Source: Methylocystis sp.
Lineage (GTDB): Bacteria; Pseudomonadota; Alphaproteobacteria; Rhizobiales; Beijerinckiaceae
Assembly (NCBI GenBank): GCA_024506175.1
Contig: JAMBEQ010000010.1
Coordinates: 1-32,584 of the forward strand
Direction of reading: 5' to 3'
DNA: 32,584 bases
The translations under genes and the position numbers were made by a program. The notes beneath the pieces were generated by a model. It saw only the letters and a program-made list of their open reading frames with translations, was not told the DNA's origin and searched no databases. This document shows positions 7,505 through 14,984 of the stretch, piece by piece; position 1 is the stretch's first letter; every line of letters starts with the position of its first letter.

Positions 7505-8992
7505 ATGCTTTTCAATTTTCGCAACGGCTTTCATGCGTGCTTGGCGTTCTCAGTGGTCGCACTGGCGACATCGGGCTCCACATCGACTCCTGCCGCCAAG
7601 TCTCTTGCGCCGAAAACTCTTGCCGCCAAGCCGCGCCACGCGCCTGCTGCGGCGGCTCCAACCACATCTCCAGGCGCGCCGCTGTCGGCTGACGACGTTT
7701 CCTGGCTCTTCCCGCCGCCCAGAAAAGCCGCGGATCTCGCAAACACAATCGCAATTGCCGATCTGACCGCGCCCGATCCAAAGGACCCCTCTAAACGCGA
7801 AGCCATATGGCCCGCCGCCGCTTTCGCGCAATTTCTTGCCAACGCCGATGGCCCGACGACGCAGATCGGAAATCATCATCTGCAGTTGCCCAAGGAGGCG
7901 CATGACATCAAGGTGTGGCGAGTCGCGGGGTTGCGCATCGACCCCGGCGCGCCGGGTCTCACGAATGACTTCATCGCGCAGTTCGGACAGTCCCCGCAAA
8001 TCCGTTTCATCCTTCAGCCTGTAACGACGCAGGCCAATGGCGCCGTGCAGGTTCACGACGTCACCGCCCATCTCGTGTACACCTTCGCCGCAGGAGTCGA
8101 CGCGCCTGCCGAACAAGGCTGCCTGCCGCGCGTCAAGCCGGACATGGACGCGTTCAAAACAATCGCGCGCGACTTCGCGAGTCTGCGTGACGACTTAGCG
8201 AACGGCCGCTTTGGCGGCGTGAAGATCACGACGCAGGGCAAGCTGCTCAGCGTGCATCCGGGCCTCGCTGATCGCCACGCGGCCAAGCCGCTGCGCGACG
8301 CGCTTGTGGGCGTCCTCGAGCGCCATCTCACGGGCGCGAAGCTCAGCGCCATGGCGGTGATGGGGCTTGCCGACAATGGACCAGAGCCCTGGATTTTCCT
8401 GGCCATGAGTCCGGTTGGACCGGGCGTCGTTCCCTCGTTGCCCAACGGCGGCTTTATTCCGGTGCGCGGGCCGGCGCTCGACGGCAAGCAATTCGCCGAA
8501 GGCCTTGCAGTGTTGGATACGCCGCACCAGGTCATCCCGACGCCTGCGCCCAATAACCTCAATCCCATTACCTGCAAGAATGCCGCATTGCCGGCGGGCG
8601 AGGCGGCTCTGCCCGTGGCGCAGCGCAAGGGGCTGGCCACCGCCGAGCTCTTCGATCTCGGCGACTCAAAGGTCTCCGATCCCGCTAAAATCAAGAAAAT
8701 TCAGGAAACCATCGATCTCGTCGCCGATCCTGCGCGCAGCCATTTCTTCAACACGGATTGCGTGAGCTGCCACACCGATACGCGCCGCGCGATGGACCTT
8801 CTGAAAAACGCCAAAATCCCCGGCGTCGATCCCGCCGTGCTGCCTCAGGAAAAATGGAACGTGCGCAATTTCGGCTGGTTCCCGTCCTTCCTGCGGCCCG
8901 GAAAGCTCGAAGCGACGGCGACACGCCGCGCGGCGTCGGAAACGGCGGCGGTTGTGGATTTCATCAACAGCAACGGATTGGCGAAGCCATAG
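7505..8992 (+). CDS. secreted single-haem c-type protein of unknown family
   Basis: The 495-residue product begins MLFNFRNGFHACLAFSVVALA, a likely Sec signal, followed by an Ala/Pro/Lys-rich linker (about residues 25-60). A large region with no family I recognise follows, including LSADDVSWLFPPP and WRVAGLRIDPGAPG. Near the C-terminus is one haem c-binding motif CVSCH (Cys419, Cys422, His423) in a short segment containing FFNTDCVSCHTDTRR. One covalent haem in the periplasm would imply electron transfer or redox sensing, but no partner gene is adjacent. The ribosome binding site is weak and no operon is evident: the flanking gaps are 238 and 113 bp. The N-terminal start is the best in frame because it supplies the signal peptide. 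Confidence 0.75.
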   Translation: MLFNFRNGFHACLAFSVVALATSGSTSTPAAKSLAPKTLAAKPRHAPAAAAPTTSPGAPLSADDVSWLFPPPRKAADLANTIAIADLTAPDPKDPSKREAIWPAAAFAQFLANADGPTTQIGNHHLQLPKEAHDIKVWRVAGLRIDPGAPGLTNDFIAQFGQSPQIRFILQPVTTQANGAVQVHDVTAHLVYTFAAGVDAPAEQGCLPRVKPDMDAFKTIARDFASLRDDLANGRFGGVKITTQGKLLSVHPGLADRHAAKPLRDALVGVLERHLTGAKLSAMAVMGLADNGPEPWIFLAMSPVGPGVVPSLPNGGFIPVRGPALDGKQFAEGLAVLDTPHQVIPTPAPNNLNPITCKNAALPAGEAALPVAQRKGLATAELFDLGDSKVSDPAKIKKIQETIDLVADPARSHFFNTDCVSCHTDTRRAMDLLKNAKIPGVDPAVLPQEKWNVRNFGWFPSFLRPGKLEATATRRAASETAAVVDFINSNGLAKP

Positions 8993-9105
8993 AGAGAATG
9001 CCGCGAGAGTCGTCATCACGAGCAAAAAAGACAATGAAGCGGTGAAATCTCACGCTTGGCGCCCAAGTCGTTTCCGTCCGTTTACTAGAGGAAAGGCTTG
9101 TTGCG

Positions 9106-9756
9106 ATGAGCGAACTGACCATCTGGACCTACGACTGGGTGCCTAAAGGCCCTCGTGGTTTTGTGCGTGATCTAAGGCTGAGATGGGCGTGTGAGGAAGC
9201 TGATCTCACCTACTCGGTCCGAACGATCCCGTTCGATGATCGCGAGACCAACCATCTCGAGCGCCAGCCATTTGGCCAAGTTCCCTTCCTGAACGACGGA
9301 GAGCTCGAGATATTCGAAAGCGGTGCGGGCCTGCTGCATCTGGGCCGGAAAAGCGACAAGCTGATGCCGCCTGATCCGGTCGGAGAAGCCGAAACATTGC
9401 AATGGACAATCGCCGCGCTCAACTCGATTGAGATGATCACCGTGCCGTGGTGGTTTTTGAAAATGTCCGGCGATGAGAACGATGAACTTACCGGATGGAT
9501 GGGCAAGCGCCTCGGTCAGCTCGAAAAGATACTGGGCGAGCGAGAATGGCTGGCGGCCGACCGCTTCACCGTCGCAGACCTGCTGATGGCGGATGTGCTA
9601 CGGGTTCCGGCGGTCCGCTCTTTCGGCGATCGGGCGGCGACCGAGGCCTATGTGACCCGTGCAACTGATCGCCCCTCATTCAAGAAGGCCCGCGCCGACC
9701 AGATTGGTCTTTTCGAGGCGGCCGACGAGAAGAGAACAGAAAAAGGGGCAGACTAA
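9106..9756 (+). CDS. glutathione S-transferase family protein
   Basis: The 216-residue product has the two-domain GST layout: a thioredoxin-like N-terminus (about 1-85: LTIWTYDWVPKGPRGFVRDL, then the cis-Pro region GQVPFLNDGELEIFESGAGL) and an all-helical C-terminus (about 95-205) containing LGEREWLAADRFTVADLLMAD, the N-capping-box helix of GSTs. The usual SxxxxKV start is altered, and no confident catalytic Ser or Cys is visible, so the reaction is unknown. The GST fold is clear from ESGAGLLHLGRK and TVADLLMADV. AGGAAAGG precedes the ATG by about ten bases. The GIY-YIG gene follows 17 bp downstream on the same strand. Confidence 0.88.
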   Translation: MSELTIWTYDWVPKGPRGFVRDLRLRWACEEADLTYSVRTIPFDDRETNHLERQPFGQVPFLNDGELEIFESGAGLLHLGRKSDKLMPPDPVGEAETLQWTIAALNSIEMITVPWWFLKMSGDENDELTGWMGKRLGQLEKILGEREWLAADRFTVADLLMADVLRVPAVRSFGDRAATEAYVTRATDRPSFKKARADQIGLFEAADEKRTEKGAD

Positions 9757-9773
9757 CGGATTTAGCTAAGTTT

Positions 9774-10061
9774 ATGAGAGTTCCCGCTGTCTACATTGTC
9801 GCAAGCAAACAGAACGGCACGCTCTACACCGGCGTGACGTCTAATCTGGCGCGGCGCGCTTGGGAGCACCGGGAGGGGCTTTTTGAAGGCTTCACCAAGC
9901 GGTACGGCTGCAAGCTGCTCGTTTGGTACGAATTCTACGAGACGATGCCGGATGCGATTGCTCGGGAGAAACAGATTAAGGGAGGGTCTCGAGTTAGGAA
10001 GCTCGCCTTGATAGAAACCATGAACCCGACTTGGCGCGACCTCTCCGCACATCTCCATTAA
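9774..10061 (+). CDS. small GIY-YIG nuclease-domain protein
   Basis: This 95-residue protein is a single GIY-YIG domain of the UPF0213/YhbQ-like type. The two signature strands appear as VYIVAS (residues 6-11) and LYTGVTS (17-23). They are followed by the conserved Arg/His helix ARRAWEHREG (26-35), a Tyr/Trp-rich strand (KLLVWYEFYE), the probable metal-binding Glu65 in AIAREKQIKG, and a C-terminal WRDLS. GIY-YIG proteins cut DNA through a tyrosine/arginine/glutamate active site; the role of these small family members is unsettled. No clear ribosome binding site precedes the ATG, so it may be read through from the upstream GST-like gene. A pair of palindromic repeats begins only 4 bp after its stop codon. 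Confidence 0.9.
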   Translation: MRVPAVYIVASKQNGTLYTGVTSNLARRAWEHREGLFEGFTKRYGCKLLVWYEFYETMPDAIAREKQIKGGSRVRKLALIETMNPTWRDLSAHLH

Positions 10062-10065
10062 AAAC

Positions 10066-10152
10066 CGTCCTTGCGAGGAGCGCAGCGACGAAGCAATCCA
10101 GAACAGCCGTGGGGCCCTCGATTGCTTCGTCGCTTCGCTCCTCGCAATGACG
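10066..10152. repeat. 87-bp palindromic (REP/MITE-like) element
   Basis: The left arm 10066-10098 and right arm 10120-10152 are 33-nt inverted repeats with only two mismatches, around a 21-nt centre. The arms contain TTGCGAGGAGCG and GACGAAGCAATC. Elements with this sequence style are scattered between genes in many alphaproteobacterial genomes. It would form a very stable hairpin in RNA and may also act as terminator for the GIY-YIG gene. Confidence 0.85.
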
Positions 10153-10185
10153 TCGCAATTGGGCTCGAATGGCGCGCGTTGCAGC

Positions 10186-10292
10186 TTGTCATTCCCGGCG
10201 CGCCGCAGGCCCGACGGGGAATCCCGAGCCATAAGAACGCTGGTTTTTTCTAAATTCCCGATCGCTTGCTGCGCGAGCACCGCGAATGACAA
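10186..10292. repeat. 107-bp composite palindromic element with TTGTCATTC ends
   Basis: The ends are inverted repeats: TTGTCATTCCCGGCG at 10186 and, read backwards from 10292, TTGTCATTCGCGGTG. Inside lie two sub-hairpins, one around CGGCGCGCCGCAGGCCCGACG and one around CGATCGCTTGCTGCGCGAGC, separated by a spacer with a T6 run. It ends 18 bp from the stop of the efflux outer-membrane channel gene and could terminate that operon. Confidence 0.65.
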
Positions 10293-10310
10293 TTGACCAA
10301 TAACCGAAAC

Positions 10311-11615
10311 TCACGGCGCATATCCTTGCGCTTGATTGAGCCGCGATATTGCCGCGCCGACGCTGACTGACGCGGCCGCCTGCGCCCTCTGCGCGTCGAG
10401 CTGCAATTGCCGTACGCGGTAAAGGTCGAAGGCGCTAATCTCGCCGAGCGCGAAGGACTTGCGCGAGAGATCGAATTGCTCGTTCGCGACGCCGAGCCGT
10501 TTATCTGCGAGGCTCGCGGCTTTGCGCGCGGCTGCGAGATTGGTTCGCGCCGCCTGAATTTCCGCGAGCACAACGCGCTTCGCGCGCTCATATTCGGCGC
10601 GGGCGCGCGTCATTTCAGCGAGCGCCTCGGCCTCACGCGGCGCCTGGCGGCCTTCGGTTGGGAGCGGGATGCGAATGCGCACGCCAACCGTCGTTGAATC
10701 GGTGCGCTGATCCGTCACCGGCTGTGAAGGATCCGTCGAATACTGGCGATTGTGCTCATACCGGCTGAAGACGCCAACGTCCGGACTGTCGATCGGAGTC
10801 GCCTCGACAAGCTGCATTTGCGTCTCGGCGCGGCGCAGCGCGGCGAGCGGCGTGCGCAAGGCGGGGTGATCTTCAATCTCGACGCCCGGCGCGGCAGATT
10901 CGAGGACGCCGTCCGGGCGTGCGCCGCCGGTCAGCGCCCCATAATTGATGCGGACGACTTTCTCCGCGCCCTCGGCCTGGGCGAGTTCAGTCTCCGCGGC
11001 AAGCAACTCGTTTTTCGCGAGCAGCGCATCGGCCTCCGCTGCTTCCCCGAGCTCCACGCGCCGGGTCATGTTGGCGCCGATCTCGCGGGCTGTGGCGACG
11101 CGGCTTCGCGCGACATCCGCCTCGCGTGCGGCGCGCTGGGCATTCCACCAGGCGTCGCGCAATAAGCCCGCGACTTCGAGACGGCGCAGCGCGATCCTTT
11201 CGTCGACCTCGGCGGCGCCGGCTGCAACGGTCGCCGCCATTGCGTCGCGCTGGCCCGGAAGCCACAGCGGTAGCCCCGCCTCGATCTCCGTTTCATCATA
11301 GTTGCGCAGATTGCCGGCGACGGCGTTGCGCTGCGTGCCGCCGACATAGGGCGAGCCTGGCGTGATCGAGCGCGTGGTGGCGTAGCGGGCCGATACGGCG
11401 CCGAACTGCGCCTCGAGCGCCTTGGTCTGGGCGTCGACAGCGACCGCCATGTCGAGATGGCGCGTCAGCTGATGGCCGAGCGGCGTCTTGGCGCGCTTCT
11501 CTGTCGCGCCGGCGCCGCCCTTCACCGTGACCGCGCCTTTGGGCTTCGGCGCGGCGGCGGAAGACGTCGCGAACGCCATCGTCAGACAGGCGAGGAGCGG
11601 CGCGCGCAGGATCAT
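10311..11615 (-). CDS. outer-membrane channel of a heavy-metal efflux system (TolC/CzcC-like)
   Basis: The 434-residue product begins MILRAPLLACLTMAFATSSAAA, a signal peptide. Two repeats of the outer-membrane efflux protein family follow, each with long coiled helices (LEVAGLLRDAWWNAQRAAREAD; ARAEYERAKRVVLAEIQAAR) and beta-barrel strands (DETEIEAGLPLWLPGQRDAM; STTVGVRIRIPLPTEGRQA). The C-terminal SRKSFALGEISAFDLYRVRQ is a family hallmark. It should form the trimeric tunnel that lets metal ions leave the periplasm. Its ATG overlaps the stop of the pump gene (ATGA), so the two are translationally coupled. It is the last gene of the operon, followed by palindromic repeats. Confidence 0.88.
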   Translation of the reverse strand: MILRAPLLACLTMAFATSSAAAPKPKGAVTVKGGAGATEKRAKTPLGHQLTRHLDMAVAVDAQTKALEAQFGAVSARYATTRSITPGSPYVGGTQRNAVAGNLRNYDETEIEAGLPLWLPGQRDAMAATVAAGAAEVDERIALRRLEVAGLLRDAWWNAQRAAREADVARSRVATAREIGANMTRRVELGEAAEADALLAKNELLAAETELAQAEGAEKVVRINYGALTGGARPDGVLESAAPGVEIEDHPALRTPLAALRRAETQMQLVEATPIDSPDVGVFSRYEHNRQYSTDPSQPVTDQRTDSTTVGVRIRIPLPTEGRQAPREAEALAEMTRARAEYERAKRVVLAEIQAARTNLAAARKAASLADKRLGVANEQFDLSRKSFALGEISAFDLYRVRQLQLDAQRAQAAASVSVGAAISRLNQAQGYAP

Positions 11616-14600
11616 GCGCCGACCGAGGCGCGCGATGCGAGACGTTGGCGCTTGCCGCGCAGCCGCCAACCCATTGCTCGATCATAGAGGATCGGCAGCA
11701 ACACGAGCGTCAGAACCGTCGCGGAAATCAGCCCGCCGATGACGACAATCGCAAGCGGACGCTGAATTTCGGCCCCCGGGCCCGTCGCAAAGAGAAAGGG
11801 AATGAGACCAAAGGCGGCTATGGTCGCCGTCAGCATCACCGGCCGCATGCGGCGGCGGGCCCCTTCCACGACCGCTTCGCGCGTCGTGCGCGTCCCTTCC
11901 GACATGAGCTTGTTGATATAGGAGATGAGCACGACGCCGTTCAGCACGGCGATGCCAATGAGCGCGATGAAGCCGACAGAAGCCGGCACTGACAGAAACT
12001 CGCCCGACAGCCAGAGGCCCAATATGCCGCCGATCGCCGCGAAAGGCACGTTGCAAAAGACGAGCGTTGCCTGCAACGCGGAGCTGAAGGTAAAATAAAG
12101 CAACAGAAAAATCAGCGCCAACGCGATCGGCACCACGACCGCGAGCCGCGCCGAGGCGCGCTGCTGGTTCTCGAACTGACCGCCCCAAGCATAGCTATAG
12201 CCCTTCGGGGTCTTTACCTGCTGCGCCACGGCCGCTTTGGCGTCTTCGACGAAGCCAACCAGATCACGCCCCTCGACATTCGCCAGAACGGTGGCGAAAC
12301 GGCGACCTTCCTCGCGAATGACCTGGATAGGGCCGTTTTCCACCCGAACGTCCGCGAGCTGCGAAAGCTCGACGACCTTGCCGTCGCTGGAGACCATCGG
12401 CAAGCGCGCAAAATCGACCGAAGAGCGGCGCGAGATTTCCGAGCCGCGTATCATCAGAGGCGTTCGAATAGGCCCTTCGAGCACCAGGCCGACCTGCTGG
12501 CCGTCAACCCAGACGCGAAGCGCATCCTGAATTTCGCTGGCGTTGAGGCCGAAACGTCCGGCCGCCAGCCTGTCGATGCGCGCAGTCAGATAGCGCATGC
12601 CGTCGTTTTGCAGGCCGAAGACGTCGCGCGCGCCGGGGATCTTCTTCAGCGTCGCTGCGACCTCGCGGGTCAGGCGGTTCAGCTCGTTGATGTCGTCGCC
12701 GAAGATTTTCACGACGACGTCCCCGCGGGCGCCGATGATCATCTCTTGCACGCGCATGTCGATCGGCTGTGAGAAGGCGTAGGAGATCCCGGGGATCCCG
12801 TCGAGGACCTTGCGGATTTCTCCCATCAGCCCATCCAACCCATGCCCGCGCCATTCGCTTTTTGGCGCGAGCGTGAGGAAATTATCGGTCTCGTTGAGGC
12901 CGACCGGGTCGATGCCGAGCTCGTCGGCGCCGGCGCGAGCCATCATTCCCTTCACCTCGGGCACTTGCTCCATGATCTCGCGCTGGATGCGCCGGTCCGT
13001 TTCGGCAGCGACATTGACGCTGATCGTAGGATGCTTGCGTATGGTGATGACCGGCGTTCCCTCGTTCATGACCGGCATGAAGGTCTGGCCGATCTGCGAA
13101 AAAGCGACACCTGCGACGACAAGCCCCGCTAAGGCGACGCCGGCGACGATGAGCGGGCGGGCCAGGGCGAAGTTCAGCAGCGGCTCGTAGATTGCTGCGA
13201 TTTTACGGACAAGCCACGGCTCGTCCGTCGCGCCGGGCCGCAGGATGGTCGCGCTCAAGGCCGGCACGACGGTGAGCGAGAGGATCAGCGCCGAACCCAA
13301 GGCGAAGGCGATTGTGAGCGCCACGGGCGCAAAAAGCCTGCCCTCGAGGCCTTCGAGAGACAAAAGCGGCAGGAACACTGTGACAATGATGATCACGCCG
13401 GACGCCAGGGGCGTCGCAACTTCGCTGGTCGCCTCCAGCGTCATGAACATGCGGTCGGCGAGCGGGGCGCCAGGCGCGTGGGCCAGTCGATGCTCCACAT
13501 TCTCGACAACGACCACCGCGCAGTCGACGAGAAGGCCGATCGCGATGGCGAGGCCGCCGAGCGACATGATATTCGCCGAAAGCCCCCACATTTTCATGAC
13601 GCCGAAAGTTGCGAGCGCCGCAAGCGGCAGAATGACCGAGACGACCAGCGCCGCGCGCAGATTGCCGAGAAACAGCGCCAACAGGATGACGACCAGCACG
13701 ATGGCCTCGATCAGCACCTTCTGCACTGTCCAGACCGCTTTGCCGATCAGCTCGCTGCGATCGTAGAAAATCTCGATCTTGGCCCCCTTCGGCAGCTGCG
13801 GCTCGAGCTCGGCCAGCCGCGCCTTGACACCGCCGACGACCGTGCGGGCGTCGGCGCCGCGCAGGCCCAGCACGAGTCCCCAAACGGCTTCATCCTCGCC
13901 GTTGCGGCTGACCACTCCGTTGCGCGGCAGCGAACCAAAGCGGACCTCCGCCACGTCGCCCACGCGCACGATGCCGGTCTTGCGAGAGTCGATGACGACC
14001 GAGCGAATGTCGTCCAAAGACCGAAGACGCCCTTCGGCGCGCACTAGCAGCGCCTCCTCGCCATCGCGGACGCGCCCGGCGCCGTCGTTCTTGTTGTTGT
14101 TGGCGAGAGCGGATTGCAGCATCTCGACCGTGACGCCGCGCGCCGCCATGGCGGCGGGCGACGGCGCAACCTCGAAAGTGCGCACGAAGCCGCCAAGGAC
14201 GTTGACGTCAGCGACGCCCGGCAAACCGCGGAGCGCAGGGCGAATGGTGAAGTCGAGGAGGCTTCTCTGCTCCATCGGCGTGAGATTGCCGCCAACGATC
14301 GTGAACATCAGCATCTCGCCGAGCGGCGTGACAATCGGAGCAAGGCCTCCGGAGACGCCCGACGGCAATTGATCTTGCGCCTGTGAAAGCCGCTCGTTGA
14401 CCTGCGCGCGCGCCCAGTAGATGTCCGTGCCCTCGGCAAATTCGAAGGTGATCAAGGTGACCGAATAGCGCGTGGTCGACCGCATGTGCGCGAGGTTCGG
14501 AATGCCCTTGGCCGCGATCTCGATCGGCGCGGTCACGCGCGCCTCCAGCTCCTCGGGCGTCAGGCCCGGCGCGCGCATCGCGACGAGAACCTGGACCGGC

Positions 14601-14728
14601 GCGACGTCAGGGAAGGCGTCGATCGGCAATTTGGCATAGCTGACCGCGCCCCAAGCCGCGACGAAAAGCGCGCCCAGGAAAGTGAGCAGCCGCTGCCGAA
14701 GCGAAAATTGGGTCAGCCGTTCAAGCAT
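11612..14728 (-). CDS. HME-RND heavy-metal/proton antiporter (CzcA/CusA family)
   Basis: This 1038-residue inner-membrane pump has the complete RND architecture: an N-terminal helix (MLERLTQFSLRQRLLTFLGA), a first periplasmic domain (SYAKLPIDAFPDVAPVQV, RAPGLTPEELEARV), helices 2-6 (about 335-480), a second periplasmic loop and helices 7-12. The TM4 proton-relay motif reads AIAIGLLVDCAVVVVEN with Asp402. CzcA-type divalent pumps have a DFG followed by DGA here, while CusA-type pumps have AIAIGAMVDAAI. The motif therefore leans to the CusA side of the family, but substrate assignment from one motif is uncertain. MLERL is the usual family start; the frame extends upstream into a repeat element. 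It is expressed with the fusion protein (upstream) and the channel (ATGA overlap downstream). Confidence 0.93.
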   Translation of the reverse strand: MLERLTQFSLRQRLLTFLGALFVAAWGAVSYAKLPIDAFPDVAPVQVLVAMRAPGLTPEELEARVTAPIEIAAKGIPNLAHMRSTTRYSVTLITFEFAEGTDIYWARAQVNERLSQAQDQLPSGVSGGLAPIVTPLGEMLMFTIVGGNLTPMEQRSLLDFTIRPALRGLPGVADVNVLGGFVRTFEVAPSPAAMAARGVTVEMLQSALANNNKNDGAGRVRDGEEALLVRAEGRLRSLDDIRSVVIDSRKTGIVRVGDVAEVRFGSLPRNGVVSRNGEDEAVWGLVLGLRGADARTVVGGVKARLAELEPQLPKGAKIEIFYDRSELIGKAVWTVQKVLIEAIVLVVILLALFLGNLRAALVVSVILPLAALATFGVMKMWGLSANIMSLGGLAIAIGLLVDCAVVVVENVEHRLAHAPGAPLADRMFMTLEATSEVATPLASGVIIIVTVFLPLLSLEGLEGRLFAPVALTIAFALGSALILSLTVVPALSATILRPGATDEPWLVRKIAAIYEPLLNFALARPLIVAGVALAGLVVAGVAFSQIGQTFMPVMNEGTPVITIRKHPTISVNVAAETDRRIQREIMEQVPEVKGMMARAGADELGIDPVGLNETDNFLTLAPKSEWRGHGLDGLMGEIRKVLDGIPGISYAFSQPIDMRVQEMIIGARGDVVVKIFGDDINELNRLTREVAATLKKIPGARDVFGLQNDGMRYLTARIDRLAAGRFGLNASEIQDALRVWVDGQQVGLVLEGPIRTPLMIRGSEISRRSSVDFARLPMVSSDGKVVELSQLADVRVENGPIQVIREEGRRFATVLANVEGRDLVGFVEDAKAAVAQQVKTPKGYSYAWGGQFENQQRASARLAVVVPIALALIFLLLYFTFSSALQATLVFCNVPFAAIGGILGLWLSGEFLSVPASVGFIALIGIAVLNGVVLISYINKLMSEGTRTTREAVVEGARRRMRPVMLTATIAAFGLIPFLFATGPGAEIQRPLAIVVIGGLISATVLTLVLLPILYDRAMGWRLRGKRQRLASRASVGA

Positions 14729-14765
14729 CGAGGCAGATCGGATTGCTGACAAAGTGGCGTTGCCG

Positions 14766-14814
14766 CCCCTCGCGCTTCGAGACGCCTGCTGCGCAGGCTC
14801 CTCAGCATGAGGGG
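14766..14814. repeat. palindromic intergenic repeat, copy A
   Basis: This 49-nt imperfect palindrome runs from CCCCTCGCGCTTCGAGACGC to GGCTCCTCAGCATGAGGGG. Read on the minus strand it has the same plan as copy B (CCTCAT-CTGAGGAGC ... GTCTCGAAG-GAGG). The two copies are in opposite orientation, about 94 bp apart, inside the gap between fusion-protein and pump genes. Confidence 0.7.
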
Positions 14815-14837
14815 CTTCTGCAACCGCGTCGCGCATT

Positions 14838-14856
14838 TAGAGCGCGTCCCGCAAAA
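14838..14856. repeat. half-copy of the GAGCGC-CCGCAAAA repeat
   Basis: TAGAGCGCGTCCCGCAAAA here matches the left arm of the complete palindrome at 23559-23604 at nearly every position. The opposite arm is lacking. Together with copies A and B it shows that this operon gap has accumulated several repeat types. Confidence 0.45.
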
Positions 14857-14907
14857 TGCGATTTCCTGTCGCTCGCCGGATTCCTTGCGAGCGAAAAGCG
14901 CGCTAGG

Positions 14908-14952
14908 CCTCATCCTGAGGAGCGAGCGAAGCTCGCGTCTCGAAGGACGAGG
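14908..14952. repeat. palindromic intergenic repeat, copy B
   Basis: This 45-nt imperfect palindrome begins CCTCATCCTGAGGAGCGAGC and ends GTCTCGAAGGACGAGG, with the central hairpin GCGAGC-GAA-GCTCGC. Sequences of this type are common between genes in Hyphomicrobiales. It lies 32 bp downstream of the membrane fusion protein stop codon. Confidence 0.75.
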
Positions 14953-14984
14953 CCGCCTCGGAGGTTTGCCAACGAACAGACACA

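Noticed and set aside
10071-10253. Short open frame of 60 codons after the GIY-YIG gene
   Set aside because: It lies almost wholly inside palindromic repeat elements and its translation follows the repeat sequence.
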